Assembly: GCF_040869045.1 (NCBI RefSeq) | Contig: NC_090323.1 | Span: forward strand, 259,784,392 to 259,848,391 | Reading direction: 5' to 3' | From: Eurosta solidaginis | Taxonomy: Eukaryota > Arthropoda > Insecta > Diptera > Tephritidae | DNA: 64,000 nucleotides | In this document: positions 53,248-64,000 of the stretch, one piece after another | Position numbering within the stretch: position 1 is the stretch's first letter | Layout: each line of letters opens with the position of its first letter | Notes under the pieces: generated by a model | Told to the model about the DNA's origin: nothing | Database searches by the model: none | What the model saw: the letters and a program-made list of their open reading frames with translations, nothing else | Position numbers and translations under genes: made by a program

Positions 53248-56200
53248 CGGCAGACGTTGTTCTGCTCTAAATTTGGCCTATCTGCACACATTTTAATAAG
53301 CTTTTTCCGTCTAACTCTGCCCTAACCCTCTACACTTTTTCCTAATCTTTTTATTCACTCCTCCCTCCGTCTTTTGCGCTTCATCTCCATATTCGTCTCA
53401 TTCTATCTCTTTCTCAGTCTCCTTCTCTCTTTTCTCTTCTCTCAAGTTTTTCTCCTTCTTCTTCATCTCTTATCGCCAGTCCCAGAGGGTGGTATGTATT
53501 TAGTTCCAGTCCCATTCCGAGTCTCAGTCCAAGTCCCACTCCGAGTCTCAGTCTCAGTCCCAGTCCTAATTCTAATCCCAGTCCGTCTCTGGTTTACTTT
53601 CCGGAAAAAAGCATCGTAAATACTAATATAAGCAAATTTATATACGAAATTTCAGGCAAATCGAATAGGACGTATGTAAATAGGTATGTGGGTATTATTA
53701 ATTCTTGTCTCCATTTCGGCTTTGCATGCATATTTATCACTTTTGCCAGGTTGATGCGACTAAATCGAAAATCACAATGAACTTTAGAGCGCTCAGAAAC
53801 AGCTTTCATTTGATATCCATAATACACACACATTCTAGGGGTATCCGGGTCCATGTTTTGGCCTATATCTTGAGACCCTAGTCACTCAGCGGTGTACAAC
53901 TTACTCTGTATTATAGCACACATCCACAGCTTCAATTTGATACCCATAATATAAAAACACATTTTAGGTGTATCCGGGTCCATGTTTTGGCCCCTATCTC
54001 GAGACCGTAGTCACCCAGCGGTGTAAAACTTACTCTGTACTAAAGCATACATCAACAGCTTCAATTTGATACCCATAATGTAAAAACACATTTTAGGTGT
54101 ATCCAGGTCCACGTTTTGGCCTACATCTCGAGACCCTAGTCACCCAGCGGCATAAAACTTACTCTGTTCTAAAGCACACATCAACAGCTTCAATTAGATA
54201 TCCATAATATAAAAACACATTCTAGGTGTATCCGGGTCCATGTTTTGGCCTATATCTCGAGACCGTAGTCACCTAGCGGTGTAAAATTTACTCTGTACTA
54301 AAGCATACATCAACAGCTTCAATTTGATACCCATAATGTAAAAACACATTCTAGGTGTATCCAGGTCCACGTTTTGGCCTACATCTCGAGACCCTAGTCA
54401 CCCAGCGGCATAAAATTTACTCTGTTCTAAAGCACACATCAACAGCTTCAATTAGATATCCATAATATAAAAACACATTCTAGGTGTATCCGGGTCCATG
54501 TTTTGGCCTATATCTCGAGACCGTAGTCACCTAGCGGTGTAAAATTTACTCTGTACTAAAGCACACATCAACAGCTTCAATTTGATACCCATAATATAAA
54601 AACACATCCTAGTGTTACCCTGATCCACGTGTTGGCCTATATCTCGAGACCCTAGTCAGCAATAGGTATGAAAACTACCCTGTACTCATCAACAGCTTCA
54701 ATTTGATACCCACAGTGTAAAAACATTGTCTAGGAGTTCTCGGGCCCACGTTTGGCCTATATCTCCAGACCCTAGTCACCCAGGGGTATGAAAATTATCC
54801 TCTACTAAATCACTCATCAAAAGCTTTCATTTGATAACCATATTGTATAAACACATTCTAGGGGTAACCGGGTCCACGTTTTGGGCTATATCTCGAGACC
54901 CTAGCCTCCCAGTTGTATGAAAAATATCCTATAGCACTCATCAACAGCTTTCATTTGTTATCCATATTGTATAAACACATTTTAGGGGTACCCGGGTCCA
55001 CGTTTTGGGCTATATCTCGGGACCCTAGCCTCCCAGTTGTATGAAAATCACCCTGTAATATAGCATTCATCAACCGCTTTCATTTGATATCCATATTGTC
55101 TAAACACATTCTAGGGGTACCTGGGTCCACGTTTTGGGCAATGTCTCGAGACCCTAGCCTCCCAGTTGTATGAAAAATATCCTATAGCACTCATCAACAG
55201 CTTTCATTTGTTATTCATATTGTATAAACACATTTTAGGGGTACCCGGGTCCACGTTTTGGGCTATATCTCGGGACCCTAGCCTCCCAGTTGTATGAAAA
55301 TTACCCTGTAATATAGCATTCATCAACCGCTTTCATTTGATATCCATATTGTCTAAACACATTCTAGGGGTACCTGGGTCCACGTTTTGGGCAATATCTC
55401 GAGACCCTAGCGTCCCAGTTGTATGAAAATTAGCACTCATCAACAGTTTTCATTTGATAACCATATTGTATAAACACATTCTAGGGGTACCCGGGTCCAC
55501 CTTTTGGGCTATATCTCGAGACCCTAGCCTCCCAGTTGTATGAAAATTATCCTGTACTATAGCACTCATCAAGAGCTTTCATTTGATAACCATATTGTAT
55601 AAACGCATTCTAGGGGTACCAGGGTCCACGTTTTGGGCTATATCTCGAGACCCTAGCCTCCCAGTTGTATGAAAATTAGCACTCATCAACAGTTTTCATT
55701 TGATAACCATATTGTATAAACACATTCTAGGGGTACCCGGGTCCACCTTTTGGGCTATATCTCGAGACCCTAGCCTCCCAGTTGTATGAAAATTATCCTG
55801 TACTATAGCACTCATCAAGAGCTTTCATTTGATAACCATATTGTATAAACGCATTCTAGGGGTACCAGGGTCCACGTTTTGGGCAATGTCTCGAGACCCT
55901 AGCCTCCCAGTTGTATGAAAAATATCCTATAGCACTCATCAACAGCTTTCATTTGTTATTCATATTGTATAAACACATTTTAGGGGTACCCGGGTCCACG
56001 TTTTGGGCTATATCTCGGGACCCTAGCCTCCCAGTTGTATGAAAATTACCCTGTAATATAGCATTCATCAACCGCTTTCATTTGATATCCATATTGTCTA
56101 AACACATTCTAGGGGTACCTGGGTCCACGTTTTGGGCAATATCTCGAGACCCTAGCGTCCCAGTTGTATGAAAATTAGCACTCATCAACAGTTTTCATTT

Positions 56201-58276
56201 GATAACCATATTGTATAAACACATTCTAGGGGTACCCGGGTCCACCTTTTGGGCTATATCTCGAGACCCTAGCCTCCCAGTTGTATGAAAATTATCCTGT
56301 ACTATAGCACTCATCAAGAGCTTTCATTTGATAACCATATTGTATAAACGCATTCTAGGGGTACCAGGGTCCACGTTTTGGGCAATGTCTCGAGACCCTA
56401 GCCTCCCAGTTGTATGAAAAATATCCTATAGCACTCATCAACAGCTTTCATTTGTTATTCATATTGTATAAACACATTTTAGGGGTACCCGGGTCCACGT
56501 TTTGGGCTATATCTCGGGACCCTAGCCTCCCAGTTGTATGAAAATTACCCTGTAATATAGCATTCATCAACCGCTTTCATTTGATATCCATATTGTCTAA
56601 ACACATTCTAGGGGTACCTGGGTCCACGTTTTGGGCAATATCTCGAGACCCTAGCGTCCCAGTTGTATGAAAATTAGCACTCATCAACAGTTTTCATTTG
56701 ATAACCATATTGTATAAACACATTCTAGGGGTACCCGGGTCCACCTTTTGGGCTATATCTCGAGACCCTAGCCTCCCAGTTGTATGAAAATTATCCTGTA
56801 CTATAGCACTCATCAAGAGCTTTCATTTGATAACCATATTGTATAAACGAATTCTAGGGGTACCAGGGTCCACGTTTTGGGCTATATCTCGAGACCCTAG
56901 CCTCCCAGTTGTATGAAAATTATCCTGTACTATAGCACTCATCAAAAGCTTTCATTTGATAACCATATTGTATAAACACATTCTAGGGGTAACCGGGTCC
57001 ACGTTTTGGGCTATATCTCGGGACCCTAGCCTCCCAGTTGTATGAAAATTACCCTGTAATATAGCATTCATCAACCGCTTTCATTTGATATCCATATTGT
57101 ATAAACACATTCTAGGGGTACCCGGGAACACGTTTTGGGCTATATCTCGGGACCCTAGCCTCCCAGTTGTATGAAAATTACCCTGTAATATAGCATTCAT
57201 CAACCGCTTTCATTTGATATCCATATTGTCTAAACACATTCTAGGGGTACCTGGGTCCACGTTTTGGGCAATATCTCGAGACCCTAGCGTCCCAGTTGTA
57301 TGAAAATTAGCACTCATCAACAGTTTTCATTTGATAACCATATTGTATAAACACATTCTAGGGGTACCCGGGTCCACCTTTTGGGCTATATCTCGAGACC
57401 CTAGCCTCCCAGTTGTATGAAAATTATCCTGTACTATAGCACTCATCAAGAGCTTTCATTTGATAACCATATTGTATAAACGCATTCTAGGGGTACCCGG
57501 GTCCACGTTTTGGGCTATATCTCGAGACCCTAGCCTCCCAGTTGTATGAAAATTATCCTGTACTATAGCGCTCATCAAAAGCTTTCATTTGATAACCATA
57601 TTGTATAAACACATTCTAGGGGTAACCGGGTCCACGTTTTGGGCTATATCTCGAGACCCTAGCCTCCCAGTTGTATGAAAAATATCCTATAGCACTCATC
57701 AACAGCTTTCATTTGTTATCCATATTGTACAAACACATTTTAGGGGTACCCGGGTCCACGTTTTGGGCTATATCTCGGGAGCCTAGCCTCCTAGTTGTAT
57801 GAAAATTATCCTGTAATATAGCATTCATCAACAGCTTTCATTTGATATCCATATTGTCTAAACACATTCTAGGGGTACCTGGGTCCACGTTTTGGGCAAT
57901 ATCTCGAGACCCTAGCGTCCCAGTTGTATGAAAATTAGCACTCATCAACAGTTTTCATTTGATAACCATATTGTATAAACACATTCTAGGGGTACCCGGG
58001 TCCACCTTTTGGGCTATATCTCGAGACCCTAGTCTCCCAGTTGTATGAAAATTATCCTGTACTAAAGCACTCATCAACAGCTTTCATTTGATAACCATAT
58101 TGTATAAACACACTCTAGGGGTACCCGGGCCCACGTTTTGGCCTATATCTCGAGACCCTAGTCACCCAGTCACCTATCCTATATTTCACGGCGTGCAAAA
58201 CAAATTCAAAATCGGTTCAGTAGTTTAGGAGTCCATTGGCTCCAATTGTGTGACACCTGTTTTTTATATATTAAGA
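53248..58276 (+). mobile_element. CCCGGCAGACG-family non-coding element, copy 2, head-to-tail with copy 1
   Basis: Begins AACCCGGCAGACGTTGTTCT directly after the 3' end of copy 1, without the leading ACTAGCAGA. The pyrimidine tract (53290-53470), TCCCAG tract (53500-53585), a long 130-bp array (53790-58170) and a 3' end with AAAATCGGTTCAGTAGTTTA and TTTTTTATATATTAAGAT follow. No gene inside. Confidence 0.72.
53790..58170. repeat. Long 130-bp tandem array with higher-order blocks
   Basis: About 34 units. The first third (to about 54770) has a diverged subtype (CAACAGCTTCAATTTGATACC, CACCCAGCGGTGTAAAAC); the rest is the CAGCTTTCATTTGATAACC subtype. Between 55070 and 57330 a block marked by CATCAACCGCTTTCATTTG recurs at 55069, 55322, 56067, 56566, 57070 and 57199, with block lengths near 500 bp (four units), so recent amplification acted on multi-unit blocks. 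Confidence 0.93.
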
Positions 58277-58298
58277 TTTAAATGCTCACTACGCATAA

Positions 58299-61020
58299 TT
58301 ATACTCAGTTGAGCAGAGCTCACAGAGTATATTAACTTTGATTGGATAACGGTTCGTTGTATAGGTATAAAGGAATCGAGATAGATATAGACTTCCGTAT
58401 ATCAAAATCATATTATCGAAAAAAAATTTTATTGAACCATGTCCGTCCGTCCGTCCTTCCGTCTGTCCGTTAAGACGATAACTTGAGTAAATTTTGAGAT
58501 ATCTTGATGAAATTTGGTATGTAGGTTCTGGGGCACTCATCTCAAATGGCTTTTAAAATGAACGATATCGGACCACGCCCACTTTTTCGATATCGAAAAT
58601 TTCGAAAAACAGAAAAAGTGCGATAATTCATTACCAAATGCGGATAAAGCGATGAAACTTGGTAGGTGAGTTGAACTTATGACACAGAATAGAAAATTAG
58701 TAAAATTTCGGACAACGGGCGTGGCACCGCCCACTTTCAAAAGAAGGTAATTTCAAAGTTTTGCAAGCTGTAATTTGGCAGTCGTTGAGGATATCATGAT
58801 GAAATTTGGCAGGAACGTTACTCCTATTACTATATATATGCTTAATAAAAATTAGCAAAATCGGAGAACGACCACGCCCACTTTAAACAAAATTTTTTTA
58901 AAGTCAAATTTTAACAAAAAATTTAATATCTTTACAGTATAAAAGTAAATTATGCCAACATTCAACTCCAGTAGTGATATGGTGCAACAAAATACAAAAA
59001 TAAAAGAAAATTTCAAAATGGGCGTGGCTGCGCCCTTTTTCATTTAATTTGTCTAGGATGCTTTTAATGCCATAAGTCGAACAAACATTAACCAATCGTT
59101 TTGAAATTTGGTGGGGGCATAGATTTTATGGCGTTAACTGTTTTCTGTGAAAATGGGCGAAATCGGTTGATGCCACGCCCAGTTTTTATACACAGTCGTC
59201 CGTCTGTCCTTCCGCATGGCCGTTAACACGATAACTTGAGCAAAAATCGATATATCTTTACTAAACTCAGTTCACGTACTTATCTGAACTCACTTTGTAT
59301 TGGTGTAAAAAATGGCCGAAATCCGACTATGACCACGCCCACTTTTTCGATATCGAAAATTACCAAAAACGAAAAAAATGCCATAATTCTATACCAAATA
59401 CGAAAAAAGGGATGAAACATGGTATTTGGATAGGTTTATTGACGCAAAATATAACTTTAGAAAAAAACTTTGTAAAATGGGTGTGACGCCTACCATATTA
59501 AGTAGAATGAAATGAAAAAGTTCTGCAGGGCGAAATGAAAACCCTTGAAATCTTGGCAGGTATTACATATATAAATAAATTAGCGGTATCCAACAGATGA
59601 TGTTCTGGGTAACCCTGGTCCACATTTTCGTCGATATCTGGAAAATGCCTTCACATATACAACTACCACCACTCCCTTTTAAAAGCCTCATTAAAATAAA
59701 AAAAAATTGTATACCCATATCGTACAAACACATTCTAGAGTCACCCCTGGTCCACCTTTGTGGCGATATCTCGAAAAGGCGACCACCTATAGAACTAAGG
59801 CCCACTCCCTTTTAAAAATACTCATTAACACCTTTCATTTGATACCCATATCGAACAAACAAAGTCTAGAGTCACCCGTGGTCCACATTTATGGATATAT
59901 CTCGAAAAGGCGACCACCTATAAAACTACCACCACTCCCTTTTAAAACCCTCATTAATACCTTTAATTTGATACCGATATCGTACAAACCCCTTTCTAGA
60001 GTCACCCCTGGTCCACCTTTATGGCGATATCTCGAAAAGGCGTCCACCTATAGAACTAAGCCCCACGCCCTTTTGAAATACTCATTAACACCTTTCGTTT
60101 GATACCCATATTGTACAAACGCATTCTAGAGTCACCCCTGGTCCACCTTTATGGCGATATTTCGAAAAGGCGTCTACCTATAGAACTAAGGCCCACTCCC
60201 TTTTAAAATGCTCATTAACCCCTTTCATTTGATACCCATATCGTACAAACAAATTCTAGGGTCACCCCTGGTCCACCTTTATGACGATATCTCGAAACGG
60301 CGTCCACCTATGGAACTAAGGATCACTCCCTTTTAAAATACTCATTACCGCCTTTCATTTGATACCCATATCGTACAAACAAATTCTAGAGTCACCCCTG
60401 GTCCACCTTTATGCCCATATCGCGAAAAGCGACCACCTATACAACTACCACCACTCCCTTTTAAAACCCTCATTAGTACCTTTAATTTGATACCCATACC
60501 GTACAAACACATTCTAGAGTCACCCATGGTCCACCTTTATGGCGATATCTCGAAAAGGCGTCCACCTATAGAACTAAGGATTACTCCCTTTTAAAATACT
60601 CATCACCACCTTTCATTAGATACCCATATCGTACAAACACATTCTAGAGTCACCCATGGTCCACCTTTATGGCGATATCTCGAAAAGGCGTCCACCTATA
60701 GAACTAAGGCCCACTCCCTTTTAAAATGTTCATTAACCCCTTTCATTCGATACGTATATCATACAAAAAAATTCTAGAGTAAACCCTGATCCACCTTTAT
60801 GGCTATATCCCTAAATGGCGTCCACCTATAGAGATATGACCCACTCCTTCATAAAATACTCTTTAATACCTTTCATTTGATACACATGTCATACAAACAC
60901 ATTCCAGGGTTAACCTCGGTTCATTTTCCTACATAGTTATTTTCCCTTGTGTTGTCACCATAGCTCTCAACTGAGTATGTAATGTTCGGTTACACCCGAA
61001 CTTAACCTTCCTTACTTGTT
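58299..61020 (+). mobile_element. DINE-1-like element, complete copy on plus strand
   Basis: Starts TTATACTCAGTTGAGCAGAG, has GTCCGTCCGTCCTTCC (58442), several CCACGCCCAC blocks, a 130-bp array (about 59590-60920), then the CTCAACTGAGTAT inverted repeat (60967-60979), the hairpin GTTCGGTTACACCCGAAC (60984-61001) and the end CTTCCTTACTTGTT. Structure and length (2.7 kb) match the copy at 96-2915 in opposite orientation. Non-coding. Confidence 0.8.
59590..60920. repeat. 130-bp tandem array in the plus-strand DINE-1-like element
   Basis: About ten units with TTTGATACCCATATCGTACA, TCTAGAGTCACCCCTGGTCC and ATGGCGATATCTCGAAAAGG, spaced about 129 bp. Each unit aligns over its first 75 bases to the array at 53790-58170. 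Confidence 0.94.
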
Positions 61021-61065
61021 CAAAATAAAAACAACCAGTGTACATTTTGAGGTAATTCTTTTTTA

Positions 61066-61200
61066 TTATTCAATATACTCTCCTTTCACTTCGATACACT
61101 TCTTTGCACGCTAATACAATTTGCCAAATGAGTCGGAAATGTGCTATTTAGGAACCTTGTCTAGTTCGTCGGTCGTCGCCTTTTGAATGCGGTCAATTGA
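61066..61200 (-). pseudogene. Tc1/mariner-type transposase C-terminal tail
   Basis: The minus strand reads QKATTDELDKVPK, stop, HISDSFGKLY, stop, RAKKCIEVKGEYIE and a stop at 61066. The ending 'R..KCI...G.Y.E' is a common C terminus of mariner-family transposases. Only about 45 codons with two stops survive. Confidence 0.5.
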
Positions 61201-61384
61201 GTTTTATTTATTTGAGTAAAAATTATTTTCAATTCTGATTATATTTTTCTTTCACTCTATAGAATTTTATGTTTGTAAGAAAATTTTAGAAGTCTTTTTC
61301 ATTTTTCGGGATCTTTTTTCCAGTCCACTTATTGTTTTATTAAAACTAATCATTTGCGTGCAATTAAAAAGTATTTTTGAATGA

Positions 61385-61655
61385 TGTTGTTGCTCAAAAT
61401 TTAGTGCACTGCCCCCAACTATGGTTTTGTGACAGGAGAATACAATAGAACTAATTAGCAGTTTGAAAACAAATAGAACTAATTATATAAGTATACCCCT
61501 TGTACTTTTCTCTATTTACTCATTAAAAATACAGTTATTGTACACATATCACATGATCGTTCTCAAGTTAATATATCAATTCAGTTGTGCAAATACTTAC
61601 AGTGATGGAAAAAAGAATAGGGACAATTGACTGCAAAATGCTAAATTAATTAAAT
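61385..61655. repeat. Dispersed Tc1-like end sequence, copy 2
   Basis: Matches 27161-27440, including CAGTGATGGAAAAAAGAAT at the end. The C-run is only five here. Confidence 0.65.
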
Positions 61656-61764
61656 CAACAGAACTTCGATATCTTCCTTGGAATAGTGCAGCCTATAAAA
61701 ATAACATTTAAAGGTTGTTTCATTAAATTACATTTTATGACTCAATAACGTATATTACTACATA

Positions 61765-62090
61765 TTTATACTCAGCTGAGCAGAGCTCACAGAGTATAAT
61801 AACTTTGTTCGCATAAGGGTAATCCGTAACGGCATAAACTAATCGAGATAGATATAGAGTTCTATATATCAAAATGATCTGGGCGAAAAAAGAAATTCAT
61901 TTAGCCATATCCGTCCGTCCGTCCGTCCGCAAACACGATAACTTGAGTAAATTTTGAGGTATCTTAATGAAATTTGGTATGTAAGTTCCTGGGCACTCAT
62001 CTCAGGTCGATATTTAAAATGAACGAAATCGGACTATAACCACGCCCACTTTTTCGATATCGAAAATTTCGAAAAACCGAAAAAGTGCGA
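61765..62090 (+). mobile_element. DINE-1-like element, 5' fragment
   Basis: From TTTATACTCAGCTGAGCAGA to GAAAAAGTGCGAT it matches 58299-58625, with its own diverged first segment (GTTCGCATAAGGGTAATCCG). It is cut at 62090 where LINE sequence begins. Confidence 0.8.
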
Positions 62091-63118
62091 TGATAATACA
62101 TTACGTGCTATCACCTCTGCTGTGGACGCTGGTCATCAACCAACTGCTCAGACAATTCGATGAGGGACCCGTAAAACTTACCGCTTACGCAGATGACGTT
62201 GCAAATGTCATACGTGGAAAGTGCCTTCCAACGATTAGTTCTTTAATGGATCGGGCGCTTCGGGATATTCATACCTGGGCATCTAATGTCGGGTTGAAAG
62301 TCAATGCGGAGAAGACGGATATGGTCTTGTTTACAAAGAATCACAAGGTCCCAAATTGGACAAGGCCTAAGTTAGGAGGGGTGACCTTACAGGAGAAACC
62401 TTGCACAAAATATCTAGGAATCATCCTAGAAGTAAGCTGTCATGGAAGCTCAACGAATGCTGGGTTGTACGTGGGGCCTATCGCCCTCTCTTTCTCATTA
62501 GGTTTTTATAGCGATTGTAAGCCCTATTCTTTACTATGGAGTTCTTGTTTGGTGGAAAGCCACACAAAAAACAACATACCTCAAAAAATTAGAGGGGGTA
62601 TGCAGACTATCGATGCTTAGCATTAAGGGAGCCCTGAAAACAACCCCGACGACTGCACTGTATGCCATTCTGCACATCTCACCTGTAGACCTGGTAGCAA
62701 AGAACAAAGCGTTAACGACCGCAACCAGGTTCGGTGCTTCGGAGCAGCTTGAGCGCCGACCATATGGCCACAGTAGTATAGCGTCATCAATCGCAAGACG
62801 AACAGACTACATATTCCCTGTCTACGCTTCGAGGGAGATCTTAAGGCCACAATAGAGGTGAACGGTTGGCGCAAGGGTGCGCAAATGGCGGACGAGGCGA
62901 TACATGTGTACACCGATGGTTCCAAAGTAGTGGAAGGAGTAGGGTCTGCGGTATACTGCGCTGATCCGGAAATAAGCAGATCCTAAAGGCTGCCGGATTA
63001 CTGTAGCGTTTTCCAAGTGGAAATATTAGCCGCAACCAAAGCAGTAGAAACCTTGGAAGAGAATAGCTTAAGCTGCAACCGTGTTAACTTTTATATTGAC
63101 AGTCAAGCAGCAATTAGC
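62091..63118 (+). mobile_element. RNase H-bearing LINE fragment, RT end to RNase H
   Basis: Same family as 23830-24948. It starts inside RT at VLSPLLWTLVINQLLRQFDE, contains the catalytic AYADDVANVI (62189 on), LKVNAEKTDMVLFTKNHKVP and KYLGIIL, then a frameshift near 62430, KGALKTTPTTALYAILHISP and LERRPYGHSSIASSIARRTD, another shift at about 62850, and the RNase H start VYTDGSKVVEGVGSAVYCAD with FYIDSQAAI before truncation at 63118. YADD and DSQAA are intact, but stops and shifts make it non-functional. Confidence 0.85.
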
Positions 63119-63169
63119 TTAAGTTTAATTTTCCTCACAAATACTAATCGTAATATTTTTGCACTTACT

Positions 63170-64000
63170 TAAAACAAAAAATGGGATTGAAAATAAAAAT
63201 GAATCTCTCCCGCTGGTGGACCCGACTCAAATCTTCACACTTTCATTTCCGAAAGTAATAGAATGGAGGATTTTTACTCTAAATGGAATTACTCCCTAAG
63301 GTAAAAACCCAACTAAACCTACAACAACCCTACTAACTCACCTCAACCGCGACACCGAAATATTCCACGGTAGTTTTGAAGACTGGCCAGCATTTAGAGA
63401 TATGTTTACGGCGGTCTATGGTTATCATCCCCGATTAAATCAAGCCGAAAAACTTTATCACCTGCTACAAAGACAGGAGGAACTCTGCCTCAACCTACTT
63501 CTTTATGGCAAACACCAAAGTCGCACCCCTGCAAACAGTTAACTTGCCACGACTAGAACTCAAACTCAATTTCAATTGAAGTTGCCACCACACGAACTGA
63601 CACTGTGGTCAGATTCCTCCAATGTGTTGGCCTGGCTAGAAAAACCCAGAACGTCAGCAACACACTTTGGCGCCACGTACGTAGCGATGACAACCCCGCC
63701 GATATAGGAACTCTAGGATGCAAACAACAAGATTTAGTTGACTGCTCGTTATGGTGTAATGGATTCTAATAGCTCTATCAGCCGAACACATTCTGGCCAA
63801 GATACACCCCTTCCAATTCATCTCCTCCGGAGAAAAAACACATTAAGGCCATTTCATTCGTCACACTCAAAACCACCCGATTCCCAATTCGATAGCCCTC
63901 ACTCACGGGTAAGACGCTAAAATGAAACTCATAATGATAATGCAACGCCATCATTTCTCATCACTCAGTGAGAAGAATCAAACCCTATCAGCAAGAAAAG
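63170..64000 (+). mobile_element. BEL/Pao deletion derivative, copy 2, runs off the window
   Basis: Leader with CGCTGGTGGACCCGACT, Gag piece FEDWPAFRDMFTAVYGYHPR and LNQAEKLYHLLQRQEELCL, then the same fusion to Pol (TLWSDSSNVLAWLEKP, then WRHVRSDDNPAD in another frame). Compared with copy 1 it keeps more Gag (LNQAEKLY) but lacks the FGAVLLSK segment. Similarity to copy 1 is high from 63190 to 64000 and presumably continues outside. Confidence 0.82.

Overview
This window looks like repeat-rich, intergenic euchromatin or pericentromeric DNA of a higher dipteran insect, most likely a tephritid-type fruit fly or a relative. That is inferred from the transposon families seen: DINE-1/Helentron-like elements carrying the 'CCATGTCCGTCCGTC' and 'CCACGCCCAC' blocks, mdg3-like Gypsy, BEL/Pao, RNase H-bearing LINEs, piggyBac, hAT and Tc1/mariner. 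Base composition is AT-rich and there is nothing prokaryotic. I could not search any database, so family names rest on motifs read by eye.

Only one ordinary host gene is visible: a single-exon secreted trypsin-fold serine protease homologue (22268-23035) with two of its three catalytic residues replaced. Everything else that codes is a transposon or a relic of one.

Layout. 96-2915: DINE-1-like element with a 130-bp tandem array. 3577-4270: hAT transposase relic. 4420-5850: dimeric 155-bp satellite. 6377-8203: second DINE-1-like element, cut off where a broken BEL/Pao element (8204-12321) begins. 12877-16818: internally deleted Gypsy with near-identical LTRs and an ATAT target duplication. 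17245-18600: deletion-derivative BEL. 18601-21607: element with 14-bp terminal inverted repeats, CTAGT-rich repeats, a nested foldback element and a LINE relic. 21665-21983: SINE. 22196-23114: the serine protease homologue. 23830-24948: LINE 3' part (RNase H) on the minus strand. 25049-28930: LTR fragment, foldback elements and unassigned AT-rich DNA. 28931-38090: a third DINE-like family split by a second, more complete Gypsy (30233-37348), which itself carries a SINE and a MITE. 38093-39813: CENP-B-type and piggyBac relics. 40861-41887: degenerate CCCGAAA repeats and a palindrome. 44136-45335: hAT relic split by a 548-bp element with a perfect 9-bp target duplication. 45341-61020: about 15 kb dominated by two families of non-coding elements with homologous 130-bp tandem units, into which a LINE with an open RT frame (48778-50817) has jumped. 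61066-64000: mariner tail, Tc1-like repeat, LINE and BEL pieces, running off the window end.

How it fits together: the window is a stack of nested insertions, and target duplications or interrupted reading frames give relative ages in several places. I found no convincing new protein-coding system. The best candidates for undescribed biology are non-coding: a 130-bp minisatellite module shared by two structurally different element families, and two kinds of foldback or iteron-bearing elements with 9-10-bp target duplications that suggest a Mutator-like transposase acting in trans.
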